A DNA stretch of 64,000 bases from Steinernema hermaphroditum. Taxonomy: Eukaryota > Nematoda > Chromadorea > Rhabditida > Steinernematidae. This document shows, one piece after another, positions 24,788 to 38,500 of this stretch. The position numbers and the translations under genes were made by a program. Within the stretch, counting starts at the first letter, position 1. Every line of letters starts with the position of its first letter. The DNA lies in assembly GCA_030435675.1 (NCBI GenBank), contig CM059625.1, positions 13,454,001 through 13,518,000 of the forward strand, given 5' to 3'. Below the pieces are notes generated by a model. That model had not been told where the DNA came from, made no database searches, and saw nothing but the letters and a program-made list of their open reading frames with translations.

Positions 24788-26512
24788 CTAATCATTCTTG
24801 GCAGCAGCACCTCCTCTTGGGTAGTACTTGTCCAAGGTCTTAGGGCCAATGCGCTTGAGCATTTCACGAGGGAAGATGCGGAGGAGTTGCCATCCGATGT
24901 CGAGAGATTCGAAAACAGTGCGGTTCTCATAGTTTCCTGCAATGAGAGATGCACAATCAGTGAAATCCAACGAATTTGCGGGCTATACCTTGAGAGATGA
25001 AGTTCTTCTCGAACTTGGTAAGGAATTCGAGGTAAAGCAAATCATCGGATGACAGGGCCTCTTCACCGACCACAGCTTTCATAGCCTGCACGTCCTTTCC
25101 GATGGCGTAGCAAGCATAAAGCTGGTTGGAGACGTCGGAGTGATCTTCGCGGGTCATTCCTTCTCCAATAGCAGATTTCATAAGACGAGAGAGCGAGGGA
25201 AGCACGTTGATTGGGGGGTAGATCTGTCTGTTGTGGAGCTGACGGTCAACGTAGATCTGTCCTTCGGTAATGTATCCAGTCAAATCGGGAATAGGGTGAG
25301 TGATATCTGAGGAAGAAATGGAAATCATTAATATCTTTGCGCGGATCATTACCATCGTTAGGCATGGTCAGGATGGGAATCTGAGTGATAGAACCGTTAC
25401 GCCCTTCAACACGACCAGCGCGTTCGTAGATGGTGGCCAAATCAGTGTACATGTAACCGGGGAAACCACGACGACCGGGCACTTCTTCACGAGCAGCGGA
25501 AACCTCACGCAACGCTTCGGCGTATGAAGACATGTCAGTCAAAACGACGAGCACATGCTTCTCACACTGGTAGGCGAGGAATTCGGCTGCAGTAAGAGCA
25601 AGACGAGGAGTGATGATGCGTTCAATACTGTGATTATCTTCTTAAGCCACGCTTCACTTAAAGGATACTCACGTAGGATCATTGGCCAAGTTCAGGAAGA
25701 GACAGACGTTCTCCATGGAGCCATTTTCTTCGAAATCTTGCTTGAAGAAGCGGGCAGTTTCCATGTTAACACCCATAGCGGCGAACACAATGGCAAAGTT
25801 GGTTTCTTCGTGGTGCTCACGTTCTGGGAGCTTGACGAGACCTCCTTGGCGCACAATCTGGGCGGCGATCTGTAAATCAGCTGATAAGAAGGCTTAACGC
25901 GAGGAATTCTTACTTCGTTATGAGGTAAACCGGCCGCAGAGAAGATGGGGATTTTCTGACCACGGGCGATACTGTTCATCACGTCAATGGCCGAAATTCC
26001 TGTCTGGATCATTTCCTCAGGATAGATACGAGACCAGGGGTTGATAGGCTGTCCAGTAATATCCAAGTAGTCTTCTGCGAGAACGGGGGGTCCCTTGTCG
26101 ATAGGCTTTCCGGACCCGTTGAAGATGCGACCGAGCATATCTTCAGAGACAGGAGTGCGCAAAATGTCTCCAGTGAACTCGCAGATGGTATTCTTGGCAT
26201 CGATACCGGCGGTACCCTCGAAGACTTGGACAACGGCTTTGTTGCGTGTAACTTCGAGCACCTGTCCAGAGCGCTTTGTGCCATCGGGAAGGGTGAGCTT
26301 AACGATTTCAGCGAACTGGGGGAACTTCACGTTTCCGAGGATGACAAGAGGTCCGTTCACACCAGTGACTGTCTTGTAAGCTACAAATCTCATTTGAAGC
26401 GTCTTGCATACAGCTGTGACTTACTAAGACGAGGCTGGGTGGTGTAGTTGCGGATGGTGGCCGTCTTGGCTCCAGTGATGCTCTGGTTCACGTCCACAGC
26501 AGTGTTGGCCAT
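24788..26512 (-). CDS. vha-12: V-type proton ATPase subunit B
   Basis: Non-catalytic nucleotide-binding subunit B of the V1 head of the vacuolar proton pump, which acidifies lysosomes and synaptic vesicles. ATG at 26512 ([20 protein letters not shown]) and TAG at 24788-24790 after GGAAAKND; about seven exons with short introns. Hallmarks in order: [59 protein letters not shown] (the degenerate P-loop of B subunits), [40 protein letters not shown] and [10 protein letters not shown]. The reading is complete with no breaks. The gene symbol follows the C. elegans B subunit vha-12; C. elegans also has a second B gene (spe-5), so the exact orthologue is inferred. Confidence 0.95.
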
Positions 26513-27568
26513 TGTAGTCTCTGGAAAGTGGGAAGAATATGAAAACGAACAACAAGACATTTTGCAAAACGCACAACAACGAACACAATGAAAATAAATT
26601 TTGTAAAGGAGCGCTCGGCAGAACGAATTGGAAAAGCGATTGAGAAGATCGCAAAGTGCGCTCAAAACGCCGGGAGCAGAGATGAGAAATCATAAGTCAT
26701 GGAGCATTGTGGGTGGTCTAATAAATGACAATGGCACTCCATATCTCGCTGCGCTCCAAAGCTCCCTGGTGAATGTATGAGGAGAGAAGGCAGATGCTGC
26801 TTGTTCTGCTCGTATTCAAGCGCTCTTTTATGAAAGCTCGCCAAATTATAATCATATGCGCGTTTCGTGACGAAAGACCAAAAACCGTCAACTGTTCTCC
26901 GTCGACCGCACAAGTGCAACCACGAAAACTCCCTCTCCGATTTACTGCCTCCCACCTTCAATGCTGTTAAACAGAACGGATATACATACGCCATGGCCCA
27001 AATTTGCACCTCGCGTCATCATTGTTAGCCCGCCTTGTCGAGTCGCGAGACATAACGCAAAAACGGTGAAAGAAATGCTGAGGTTTGAGAGCGCAGAACG
27101 GCATATACAGTAATTGTAAATTGGGCACTTGGGGAGTTGGCAAAACAGCTGAAGAATGCAAGATATCAGTCGAATATCATATTTATAGGCAACAACTCAG
27201 AAGTAACGCGAACCCATTGGGAGCCAAAAAAGGACCCGAATATGAGGAAGTAAGGAAAGTGGAAGAAAACAAATATGATACCAAATCACATTTTTTTTGG
27301 AGCAATGCAATCAGTGTCAAAAATAAATGCTACAGCATCATGTAAAAAACGTCTTTCAAAAACGAAAATCTTCAAGAGATGAGCACTCTTTGACCCTCAG
27401 CTAGTTAAGGATCGAACAGGCTTTGAGATGTCAGCCGAATGACGGCTACATTAATATAGCTGTGGACATGCCTTTCTAACTTAAACCATTCAAGACATCT
27501 ATTTTTTACGTTTCGCCCTAATAGCTCCATCTTGATAGATACTTTTCCTTCAGTACTTGTTTTGGACA

Positions 27569-27702
27569 ACAAGAAAAATGTGCACTCATACCTGAGACAT
27601 TCCCCTATTGTGACTAGAGGCAAGAAAAAATGTGTGCTTATACCTGAGACATTCCCCGCTTACGATTCTTGCTTATTGTCGTAATGGGGGAATGTCTCAG
27701 GT
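27569..27702. repeat. Short direct repeat and hairpin
   Basis: AAGAAAAATGTG...ACCTGAGACATTCCCC occurs at 27570-27605 and again, slightly changed, at 27622-27656. The second copy is then met by its reverse complement GGGGAATGTCTCAGGT near 27687-27702, leaving a loop of about 30 nt. The stem is about 16 bp. Confidence 0.6.
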
Positions 27703-28007
27703 TGTCTCCTAATTGTAGATTGAAAAACAACGGCAAAACGTGGCTTATGATTTCGTCTCAACCACTCTATAAGTTCTACGTTTACCCAAAACTTGCAACA
27801 AACAAGTCATTTTGGATGAATAAGGAATATCGACCACCTATAGCGCAACTTGGACGAAGAGACACCAGTGGCATACTGACGCCATGTACTGTTATGCAAT
27901 TTCTCATATATGTGATAAATAAATGTTCACAAATATTTACTTTTGGAACTTAAATGAATTAGTACGGGGTTAAGTTGAAGGTTTGAAGGTACTGTTCATA
28001 AAACCGT

Positions 28008-28082
28008 CCCTTTGCATCGTACAGGAATCAAACTCGGACCGTTCGCGCGACACTGGAGCATCCTACCACTGAACTACCGATA
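28008..28082 (-). repeat. tRNA-like element
   Basis: The minus strand reads GTATCGGTAGTTCAGTGGTA as a 5' end plus A box, and GAGTTTGATTCC as a B box about 35 nt on. The acceptor ends do not pair well. Likely tRNA-derived. Confidence 0.5.
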
Positions 28083-28802
28083 CTTGTTTGCCAGGTCACG
28101 TGTTGGTAATTATATTTTATCGTACATCTTTTTTCGTCTTCCTAATTAAAAATAGCGGCTTGTTTCTAAAAAAATGTTTTTTCTCCGATTGTTATCAACG
28201 TCTGTGCTGAAGATTATAACCGACGAATTTCAAGTTTATTGTACGTGAGATATCGCTAAATTCTATCTTGAAACGCGCGCACCGTTCGCCTCTGAACAAA
28301 TAATAGTGCAAAACTTGGGAGCGCTGTTTCAAGTCATGATCTCTATCGTGATGCTTGGCGCTGCCTCTTTGAATCGTGTATCTGGATAGGAGCTTCAAAA
28401 CAGGAGTCATAACGTTTTTTACGGTGTTGCATCGCACATTAATTTTTGGTACGGGTGCGATTTAATCGCACATTTTGTTTGCATACGTTTCTCATATATT
28501 TACCGACAAAGAGCGAGTCGAGCGCCACAAGAAGCGCAAGAAAAGTTGCGAAAGCGTTGAAGACGTGTGCGCGTGTCTTCTTCTGTGGAAAAACAAGTGA
28601 CGTCATGTTTATAGTCGCTCCTCTTTCCCATGTCGACTTGCTATAGCGGAGTGTGGCCGCAGCTTTCGCCGCAGAGAAGACCACTGCACTCCGTTTTGTT
28701 TTTTGTAATCCGTTGATGACATCACCTTATAGTGCTCTCCGAAATGTTATTCAGCTGATTCATTTCTTCGCTTTTCGACACACACGTTTCAGATTATCTC
28801 AA

Positions 28803-29847
<1,045 letters not shown>

Positions 29848-30347
29848 NNNNNNNNNNNNNNNNNNNNNNNNNNNNNNNNNNNNNNNNNNNNNNNNNNNNN
29901 NNNNNNNNNNNNNNNNNNNNNNNNNNNNNNNNNNNNNNNNNNNNNNNNNNNNNNNNNNNNNNNNNNNNNNNNNNNNNNNNNNNNNNNNNNNNNNNNNNNN
30001 NNNNNNNNNNNNNNNNNNNNNNNNNNNNNNNNNNNNNNNNNNNNNNNNNNNNNNNNNNNNNNNNNNNNNNNNNNNNNNNNNNNNNNNNNNNNNNNNNNNN
30101 NNNNNNNNNNNNNNNNNNNNNNNNNNNNNNNNNNNNNNNNNNNNNNNNNNNNNNNNNNNNNNNNNNNNNNNNNNNNNNNNNNNNNNNNNNNNNNNNNNNN
30201 NNNNNNNNNNNNNNNNNNNNNNNNNNNNNNNNNNNNNNNNNNNNNNNNNNNNNNNNNNNNNNNNNNNNNNNNNNNNNNNNNNNNNNNNNNNNNNNNNNNN
30301 NNNNNNNNNNNNNNNNNNNNNNNNNNNNNNNNNNNNNNNNNNNNNNN
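29848..30347. other. Assembly gap, 500 N
   Basis: Exactly 500 unknown bases, the conventional size for a gap of unestimated length. It removes the 3' part of the NAMPT gene. The real distance and even the join between the two flanks are unknown. Confidence 0.99.
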
Positions 30348-32519
30348 TACATACCAAATCCTTCGTGGTAGCTAACCAACCCTTAAAGATCAAAAGAACT
30401 CGAACGACGACTAACAGAAGAGATGCGCTCGACATTCACTCTGCAGTAGCTTTGGAATAGGAGAGGCAAGTTTTAATTGGATTACGCGGCTACCGAATCC
30501 AAACATTGGTCATGGTGACTTCAAGCCTTGCCTTACTCGCCACCGCGGGGGCGGGCCCAGGTGAGGACAGGTCACCGCTGACATTCTGTGACAACAAGGA
30601 TGAAGTGCAAAAAGAGAGGCCACAGTTCGGATGTGCTAAAATGGAATCTCGGAGGGAGGTAAACCCATGATTACGCGGATTCGGATTCGGAAGGAAGGAA
30701 GGAGTGCGCAACAAGGGTGCGATTTGGAGTCTCCTGCTTATGCAACAGCGTGTCCTGTCCTCGAGCTGAGCAAACAAGGCGCGGCGCGCGGGAGTAGGAA
30801 TACGGTATTATCTCCTGATTAGGACAACAGAGTTAAGTGCTTTGAGAGAGCCCATCTGCGCATTGTCTGCTTCTGTGTGCACGAGGGAGAGAGGTATTAC
30901 ATGAACTGGTTAGAGATTTGGATTTTACTGGATTAGGATAACAAATAATGAGCGACAGTTTTTCTATGAGCAAATGTAGTTGAGTTTGGCAGAAAGGCGA
31001 CGGTCCAGATCACATCCTTTTTTCCACTTAAGAAGATTGGCGGGAAGTGAAATTACGCACAATTTATTTATAATAAAAATTAGAGAAAACAAAGAGTTCT
31101 GTATGTGGGTGACCGTATTTGACAGCTACCGTAGTATATCTTACAAACGTTGGTGCTGTACACTATGTATGTACAGTCATTAAGCACCCTATCGCATGAC
31201 TCACATAAACCCGGAAATCCAATAGCTTGACCAAAATTACGAGTATTTACACTTCAAATTACTCAAATCCGTATGTTGACCTATCCCATCAGCTGCGCTC
31301 TCATCGAAAAGTTTTCGGTCGTCTCAACTTACACCAGAAAACGAGGTCGACTTGGGACGCGCTAAGCTCGTAATTAGTGCTCTGTCCCGTGTGCACTCAT
31401 TCCGTTACGCAACCAGTCGTCAACTTACACCCAAACAGCTCATCATCTATGGTATCTCGAATAAGTCTCGTAGTTTGTCATCAACAAGTTCTATGCATGT
31501 CCCCCGTAAAATGACATTTCTCTGCGTTTTTGAGGGCTATCCGTCAGTCGATCGTTCTTTGGAGGCCAGGTGAAAGATCGCTGTTGGCAAAGTCACAAAC
31601 ATTTCCGTTTTGAGAAAATTCATTTCGCATCTCGGCGTTGGATATGCAATTTGCACATAGTGAATGTTTTCGATAAATATTGTTCGTCTTCAGAAGCGGC
31701 ACTAATGGATGTGAGCGCATCATAATGTGTGTTTTTTGGTATCCAAATTTATCGTCTGCTCGTTTCATAACACAAATTTTCATTTTAGCTTCAGGTGATC
31801 AACGGTCCGAGTGGTACACACAGACACTAGTCAGCGAAGTGTAGCGTTCAAACACATTCTTATAGAGGATATAAATGTGTAAGTTCAATCCGCTGATCTA
31901 AAAGTTCTAAGGAAATAAATTTCCCATTTTTAATCTATACGCACATGTATTCTACATCTGTCCGCATAAGCCACAGCCATTTAGCCATATGTAATAAAGT
32001 GAAAATGACTCTAAGCATGATTAGTGACTTTTCCGATGAATTCTTTGATCATACTATCGCTTTTTATACCATGACTCCAAGAAAAATGAGTAATGATCTC
32101 TGTATATGTTAATGGCGTAGAAAGCTATCCAGTAGAGTGTAATTTTGTGTAATATATCTACCAACCGCATACTACTCATCTGTCATTTCACTTGTTCCAC
32201 TGTTCGCCAAAAAAACATTTGCGACCTCGCGTGGCACCGTCGAGTTGCGATAATCCGTGCCGAACGCACGGAGAACAGCAGCATCTCCCCGGCCATCAGC
32301 AGCAGCAGTCACGAACGAGCATGAAGTGCGTGACACGTGCGATGATGGATGAAGATCCATTAGTGGGAAAGTTAAGAGTCAGCGATGATAAGTCAATTAG
32401 GTATTAGGTCCACTCAAGCGCTCTCCTACGGTGCTCAGGGCTAACACCTGCAATTGGCGCTTTATTGGGCAGTAGCCAGAAAATAAACAAATGAGATTTA
32501 AGTGAAGTGGCAAGTGAGT
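30348..32519. other. Region right of the gap without a supported gene
   Basis: No NAMPT C-terminal sequence could be found after the gap. Short frames on both strands (for example 30490-30777 minus, 32172-32360 minus) have no recognisable content. A minus-strand polyadenylation signal (TTTATT at 32461-32466) lies about 55 bp downstream of the EOGT stop. Confidence 0.5.
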
Positions 32520-35500
32520 TCACAGTTCTGCTCCCGCGGCTCTTCGGCGGAGGATTCGCTGTTGCTTGACGAATTCAGGATGACGACGCACGTACTCGAT
32601 CATCTGAAATCAGACAAAACTGAGGAACAAATTGGTATAGGCTATTGAACCTGTAGGACAATCCTTAGAAACTCGTCTTTGTCAAATGAATAGTTCGTGA
32701 ATTTCTTGTGAGGAGTTTTGTCTGTTGGATGCCGGCCTTCGTACTCTTCATGCAGTTTGTCCATCTTCGTCCACGTCCAGTACTTAACACCTCTTAATCT
32801 AGCCAGATCTTTGTAGCAGTGTTCGTCGTCGCAGTTGTATCTAAAAGGATTGTTAGATTAAATCAACATTCATTCAGAGGTGCTTGAGATGCATTTGTTG
32901 AGTGGAACGCTGAATGTCATGTGATCTTGTGAAACATAAACAGTTAGTACAACTTTGTCGATAAGCCACATAGATTGAGTGTGACATGACATCGCGACAT
33001 GAATGAAGGGTTCGCTGATTAGCGAACCCTTGATAAAACTATTGGGTTGGTAAGTTGAAAATGCACCATTTTTAAAAATGAATCCTTATTGTTGCAAAGG
33101 CACAGATTTCAATGGGTGTATTCACCATTTAAGTGCTCAGCCTCTGTACACTTTCTGGCGAGAAGTCTGGCCATTTCACTGCAGAACAGGAGAGATTCCG
33201 GGTCGAAAAGTTCCATTTTGTCCGTTTTTGACCTCATTGCAAACTTTGGCTCAATTTATTCGTTGATGTTTCCGACAGTACCGCACAAGTAGGTACCCGA
33301 TAGAGCTGTGGGAGACCTACATGCATAACAAGTACCTGAGTCCCAGCTGAAGATGAGCAGCAGTTTTGTGTGCAATCAAAAATATCAAACATTCATGCTC
33401 CTGCTGGATCTGCTGAAATCCCAAAACCAGTTACTAGCTCTTGCCTTATCTTGAATAAGAGAACGAGGTTTTTCTAGATGTTAGTCGCAAACTATAGCTG
33501 AGAGATTGCTCTATCCTATAAATACGTTTCAGCCCCGTGCTTCTATAATATCGCATATAAGACAGTGCAGCATTACTTTTCAACCTGGTTCTGACCGCAG
33601 CACAATAGTTGACTTCTCTTCCTTATCCATACCCTCAAGTAGTTCTGGGGATCATATGGCTAGAACCCCCTTGAACTCAAGAGTCACGAAAAATAAAGGA
33701 AAAGATTTTTACTTAGAAATACAAATAAAAGCAGGGGTCAATGAGTTGCGATGGCGGATCAAGGGCTCGGAGAGTCGTGAGAAATCGGAGTTCCCGATTT
33801 CCACTTGTAGCCAAAGGCATCGGAGCATCAGCCACTATGGCATTGAAGCACCCTAGCTGGCCGTCCATGTTGTCTGTACACCCCCAGCTGGAGTTTGTTA
33901 AATCAACAAAAAGTTTAACTACTTTCGGGTCAAGTGCTTTATGGGCAAATTTTTTATCTTCTTGGAATTTGTTCTCACTGTGACATTGCAAGAAGAGATC
34001 AGCGTGTGCGCTTGGAAGCTAAGCTCCTGCTGTATGCGCAGCTAAGACAGCATACCGCCTTTCAAATAAATAGTCCCTCGGAGAGGTTGTCGAAGGTTCG
34101 GTGTTTCGGATGCCCAGGTGGTGCTTCGCGGACCATGAATATAAAAGGATTCAAAGAAAGCGGAGGGCATGCAGGTGGGGCATCGGAGCGTACCGACTGG
34201 AAAGTCAACCAATCGCCCATACGAACGCACTATTCCATCTGATCCAAGGATCACACAGTGCGAAAATAGACGCGAATCAAAAATGGTGCATTTTCAACTT
34301 ACCAACCCAATACATTATACATTTAAAAGACAGTATGAAATTAAAAGTGTTATCCATGACGCTTTATATCTTATACTAGCATCACTAAGTAAACACTACC
34401 ATAGTAGAAAAAACCACTTACATTTCAAAGACAGAAGCCCAGTCAGGAAGAAACAGCATATGGGTCAGTCCACTTCCATGCATGCCGATGAAAATATCGG
34501 AATTGTGTGATATCTCGAGCTGCTTAAGGAAGGGTACTTTTCTAAATTAGCATGATTAAGGTACCTATGGGAACAATGTAATTGGCTTACTCATTGTAAT
34601 CGACGACTTGTGCTTCGACATTTGGTATTTCGCGTAGAATCTCGAGCAACTGAAAGAGGCGAGTAATGAGGCCCTATTGACCGATATTGACTTAATCACG
34701 GCCCTCGGCGCTTTCCTTTAGCTTGATGTTGTGTAAAGCCGAACAGGTCGGCGATCGGGCCGCAGGCCACCACCGAGGAGGCCACTCGCGCCACACTATT
34801 CGTCACGGAGGGCCTTCTTCCAAACCGCCGTTGTCTCTCCGCGTTCGAGACGAGCTGATCAAAGCAGCGACGAGGACGGCACTATATTTCATGCGGTAAA
34901 AGCGCGTATTCGCTTTTACTCTCCCTTCCAACGACGTCCCGCTCTGTATCGTCTCATCGGAAGCGAAAAACCGTTTCGGCTAATGGCAGCGCCTCCTGTC
35001 GCCTATCGCACAAACAATGCTCAGCAGGTAAGTGCGGCTCGACGTTGCAAACACGGAAGCTATATCTCATTTATCACCGCGACGCCTTTGTTTCAGTACA
35101 CGGGTTCCTTTCCGCCAACCATCTACTATCGCGACACCTACGGCCTTCAAGGCAACTACGAACGAAAGTTCACCGAGTCGACGACCACAGAGGCTTCCGA
35201 CGACACCGTAACGACAAAATCGACAGGTACGGTACATGCGTTTTTGTGCGCTAAGGAACGACCTGTAGTGCGGACAACGAGAAACATCCATCAACCCGCA
35301 GCCATGATGGAAAGTCAAACTTCGAAAGGAACTGTGATGACACAGTCATACCATGTAAGGTTTGGATCTCAGTTATAAATCGAAGCATTCAACTACTTTT
35401 CGTTGCTTTTCCGTGAGAAACGTAGAGATATAATAAATACACAAAAACTGAATTTTTCTTCTTTTTTTAAATCTTGAATTGAGCATTATTGTAATATCAT

Positions 35501-38500
35501 GACGTTCTCCGTAATACAGTAATCCTTCTAGTTGGAGCAGATGATCACAAACCGACTTCTTCTCATCCACTCGCGTCCCCTCTTCATTCTCACATTAATC
35601 TCAATGGGGGCCTCCATACAGCTCGTAAGTCATCCGTCATTACTGTAGTCTCATCGAAAAGCAAACGTAAACTTCCAGCTAATCTTCGCAATCATTTGCC
35701 TATTCTACGATGGATCTCCCTACAACATTGCCCTTATCGCAGCGATCTTTTTCACACTCAACACTTGCCTCATTCTCTACTTCATCAAACGACGAACGAT
35801 GGAATACATGCTTGTACGCCTGACGTCGTATGAATACGCCTAATTAAGATCGACCTATTAAGATTGTATGCTGCGTTACCACAAGTATATGTTTCATCGC
35901 AAGCGTGGCGCTGTTTTTTTGGACAGCTTACTTGGTCTACGGAGAAGACAAACAGATTCGGGGAGCTGGGTGGCATTTTGCCCAGGCCAACCTCCTCAAC
36001 TCGAATCGGATAGTCACAAATACCCGCGTCGCCATGTACAGTCTACATATGATCCTAACGCCCATATACGGTATGGTAACTAGGCCCAAAAACACGACTA
36101 CGACTTGTGCTTTTTAGCCACAACTTCTGCGATCATTCTCTACATATTGTTCAAGAACCTTCGTTCCATAAGCGATGGTCAGGTGACCAAAGGATATTTC
36201 ATTAGTCAACCCAACTTAGGTCATCAGGTTGGTCTACTCTTTAGTCGATTTTATCAAGCCGAGTGTTTTAGACCGTCTTAGTGCCCATCGAACTCAAGCA
36301 AGTAAGAAAACTCGAGGATGACGAACCCGACATCGCATCGATTGGCGTACAAACGAGCGGAAATCAGAGCCATCTCAACTGGAGCTAGGAGTTCAAAAAT
36401 AAACGTACCTCATTGACATTGTTGATCCGTCGATGAAGCGTGCTTCTGGACAAAATCGTAATTCGCAGCTTTCCTAGAAGAGGTCCGTGCTGAGGGATTT
36501 TCAGTCGGTCCAATAGGTGATGGGCGAAAGCATGCATGAGACCACTACCCTCACAACCGTCAATCTAAGCTCATTTGTGTTTTCATATTCTTCTTAGACA
36601 AAGTCCAACCAAAGGCATATTGTAGTAGAGACCAAATCGCTGTCGAGCCAAAAGAGGGAACATGACGTTACGGAAGCAAACTCTCTTTTGATCCAAGGAA
36701 ATGAGTTCGTGCGGTGCGTGTTTAGAGAAGGCCTTCCAGGTGGCACCGAAGTATCGATCTTGGTAGCCAGTGGAGTGCTGAATATAGTTTTGCAACTTCA
36801 AAAACAATAATGAGCGAATCTACCGTTTCCCACCACACAATGTCGACGTCGTCGTTGAAGGTTCCATTAATGAACTGTGATGCAAAGAGGTTTATGAAGT
36901 CGCAGAAGTGGTGGTACATGTTAACTGACGCGTCCAGCTTGAACAGAATCGTCGGTCTTTCGTAGATAATGTCACAGTTTTTGTCAGTAACTGCATATTC
37001 GCTACTAGATTCGAAATTTGTGAGTTCGTGGCCCCTGAAAATGCAAGTTGGAAACATAATTTCCGGTTTAGGGCTTGTTAGCTAGCAAGGCAAAATAGCA
37101 TACACTGAAACACCGTATCCCTGAACATCCAAATTTAGGTTTCCCTATTTTCGATTTTCGATGGAGTGCTTTTTGATATTAAGTTCTCAGAAATCAAGTG
37201 TATGAGATCAGTGGAAACTGGATTTTGGATTCTAATCTTGAGCGTCTGGAAGAAAATTGTGCCTACTGGTCACACTTTCAGGGCTCGCAAGATGTTTGTT
37301 CTATGTCCTCTAAATGTGACATCTCCAGGAAGCACTCTAATGAATTCGTCTTGTGGTGATCGAAAATCAGAATTTGCAAGAAATTCAGACGAAATCACGT
37401 TATTCCAAAATCTACTTCCTGGTACAAAAACGCATTAAGTCCGACAGTCTAGCAGGCGACATTATATTTTTGGAAACGGAAATTTTTATCACCCTTTGAG
37501 GGGCTGTAATCAAGCACCTACCAACTCTGCAGATAACTCTCTTTTATCCCCTTCACATAATTTTGGTGACTTTCACAAATATTCCATATGATGTTATTAG
37601 GATAGTAAAAATAGCTTGAAATGTCCAAATAGCTCCAATTTCCGTTTCCGCCTCCCCCAATTCCCATCACACAGTAGCGGTTGTCGCCTTTCGGGAAGCC
37701 ACTCGGGGAAAACAAGCGTAATGGCGACAGCACCGACGGTCGCTCAGCTTTGTTGTAAAAACGATATTCGATAGTTCTCGCCTCGGCAGAAACGTGAAAC
37801 TTATGCCATCAAGCACCTACCAACTCTGCAGATAACTCTTCTCATCGGAGCGCTTCCGGAGTAGCTCCTTGTCGAACGAATCACAGTCACCTCCGACTTC
37901 TCCCTCGTGGATCACATCGTCGCGATACCTTTTCGATCGTTTTGCGTTCAAACTCTTGAAATCGAAGAGGATGTTACGACCACGACAAAAGCGTAGGTGG
38001 TCGGTGCATTCCAGAAAGGCGCCACTCTATGAAGGGTATGATGCAGTGTCCAAGGTGGCAGAATACCTCTCTATTCGAAGAGCAAATAGGCTGCATGGAT
38101 TCCATTCGTTGGCGCACATATCCGAAATCTGCTTGATCGAAGAAAGCGTTCATCTGATCTTCTTTTGTTCGAGCGCTAGGCCTGAAGAGAGCAGAAGAGT
38201 TTAAGCAACTGGCATACAAGTGACTGGGTTTCTACCATCTACTGGGCTTGTGGCATCTAAGTCGATCCTTCGAGTAGCTGTTCTCAAATGAACAGCCCTT
38301 CTCGTATCCCCAGCATTTCTTTCCTGATGATTCAATGAGCTGAAATAAACCGTAATTCCGACGTGGGACAGAGCGAAAAATGCATTTATATTTATTTTTG
38401 TACAAAATTTCACCCATAATTATATGCTCTTGCAAGGAGGGATCCAGCAATCCTTCAACTGTAAACCTTTTCCTATAAAAACAATGTGTTTTGGTGACAT

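Larger units (their letters stand above)
26513..28802. other. Intergenic region between V-ATPase B and NAMPT
   Basis: Divergent spacer of 2.3 kb. Contains a short direct repeat plus hairpin at 27569-27702 and a tRNA-like element at 28008-28082, listed separately. Frames in this stretch have no recognisable protein content. Confidence 0.55.

Noticed and set aside
25300..26379. Plus-strand ORFs over the V-ATPase gene
   Set aside because: Shadows of the minus-strand B subunit exons, which match the family throughout.
24009..28082. Functional tRNA genes
   Set aside because: A and B boxes are present, but acceptor and T stems do not pair well enough to claim a working tRNA or an anticodon.
33506..33991. 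Frames inside the mariner-like element taken as a transposase
   Set aside because: No D,D34D catalytic spacing, HDNARPH-type motif or helix-turn-helix segment could be recognised on either strand.
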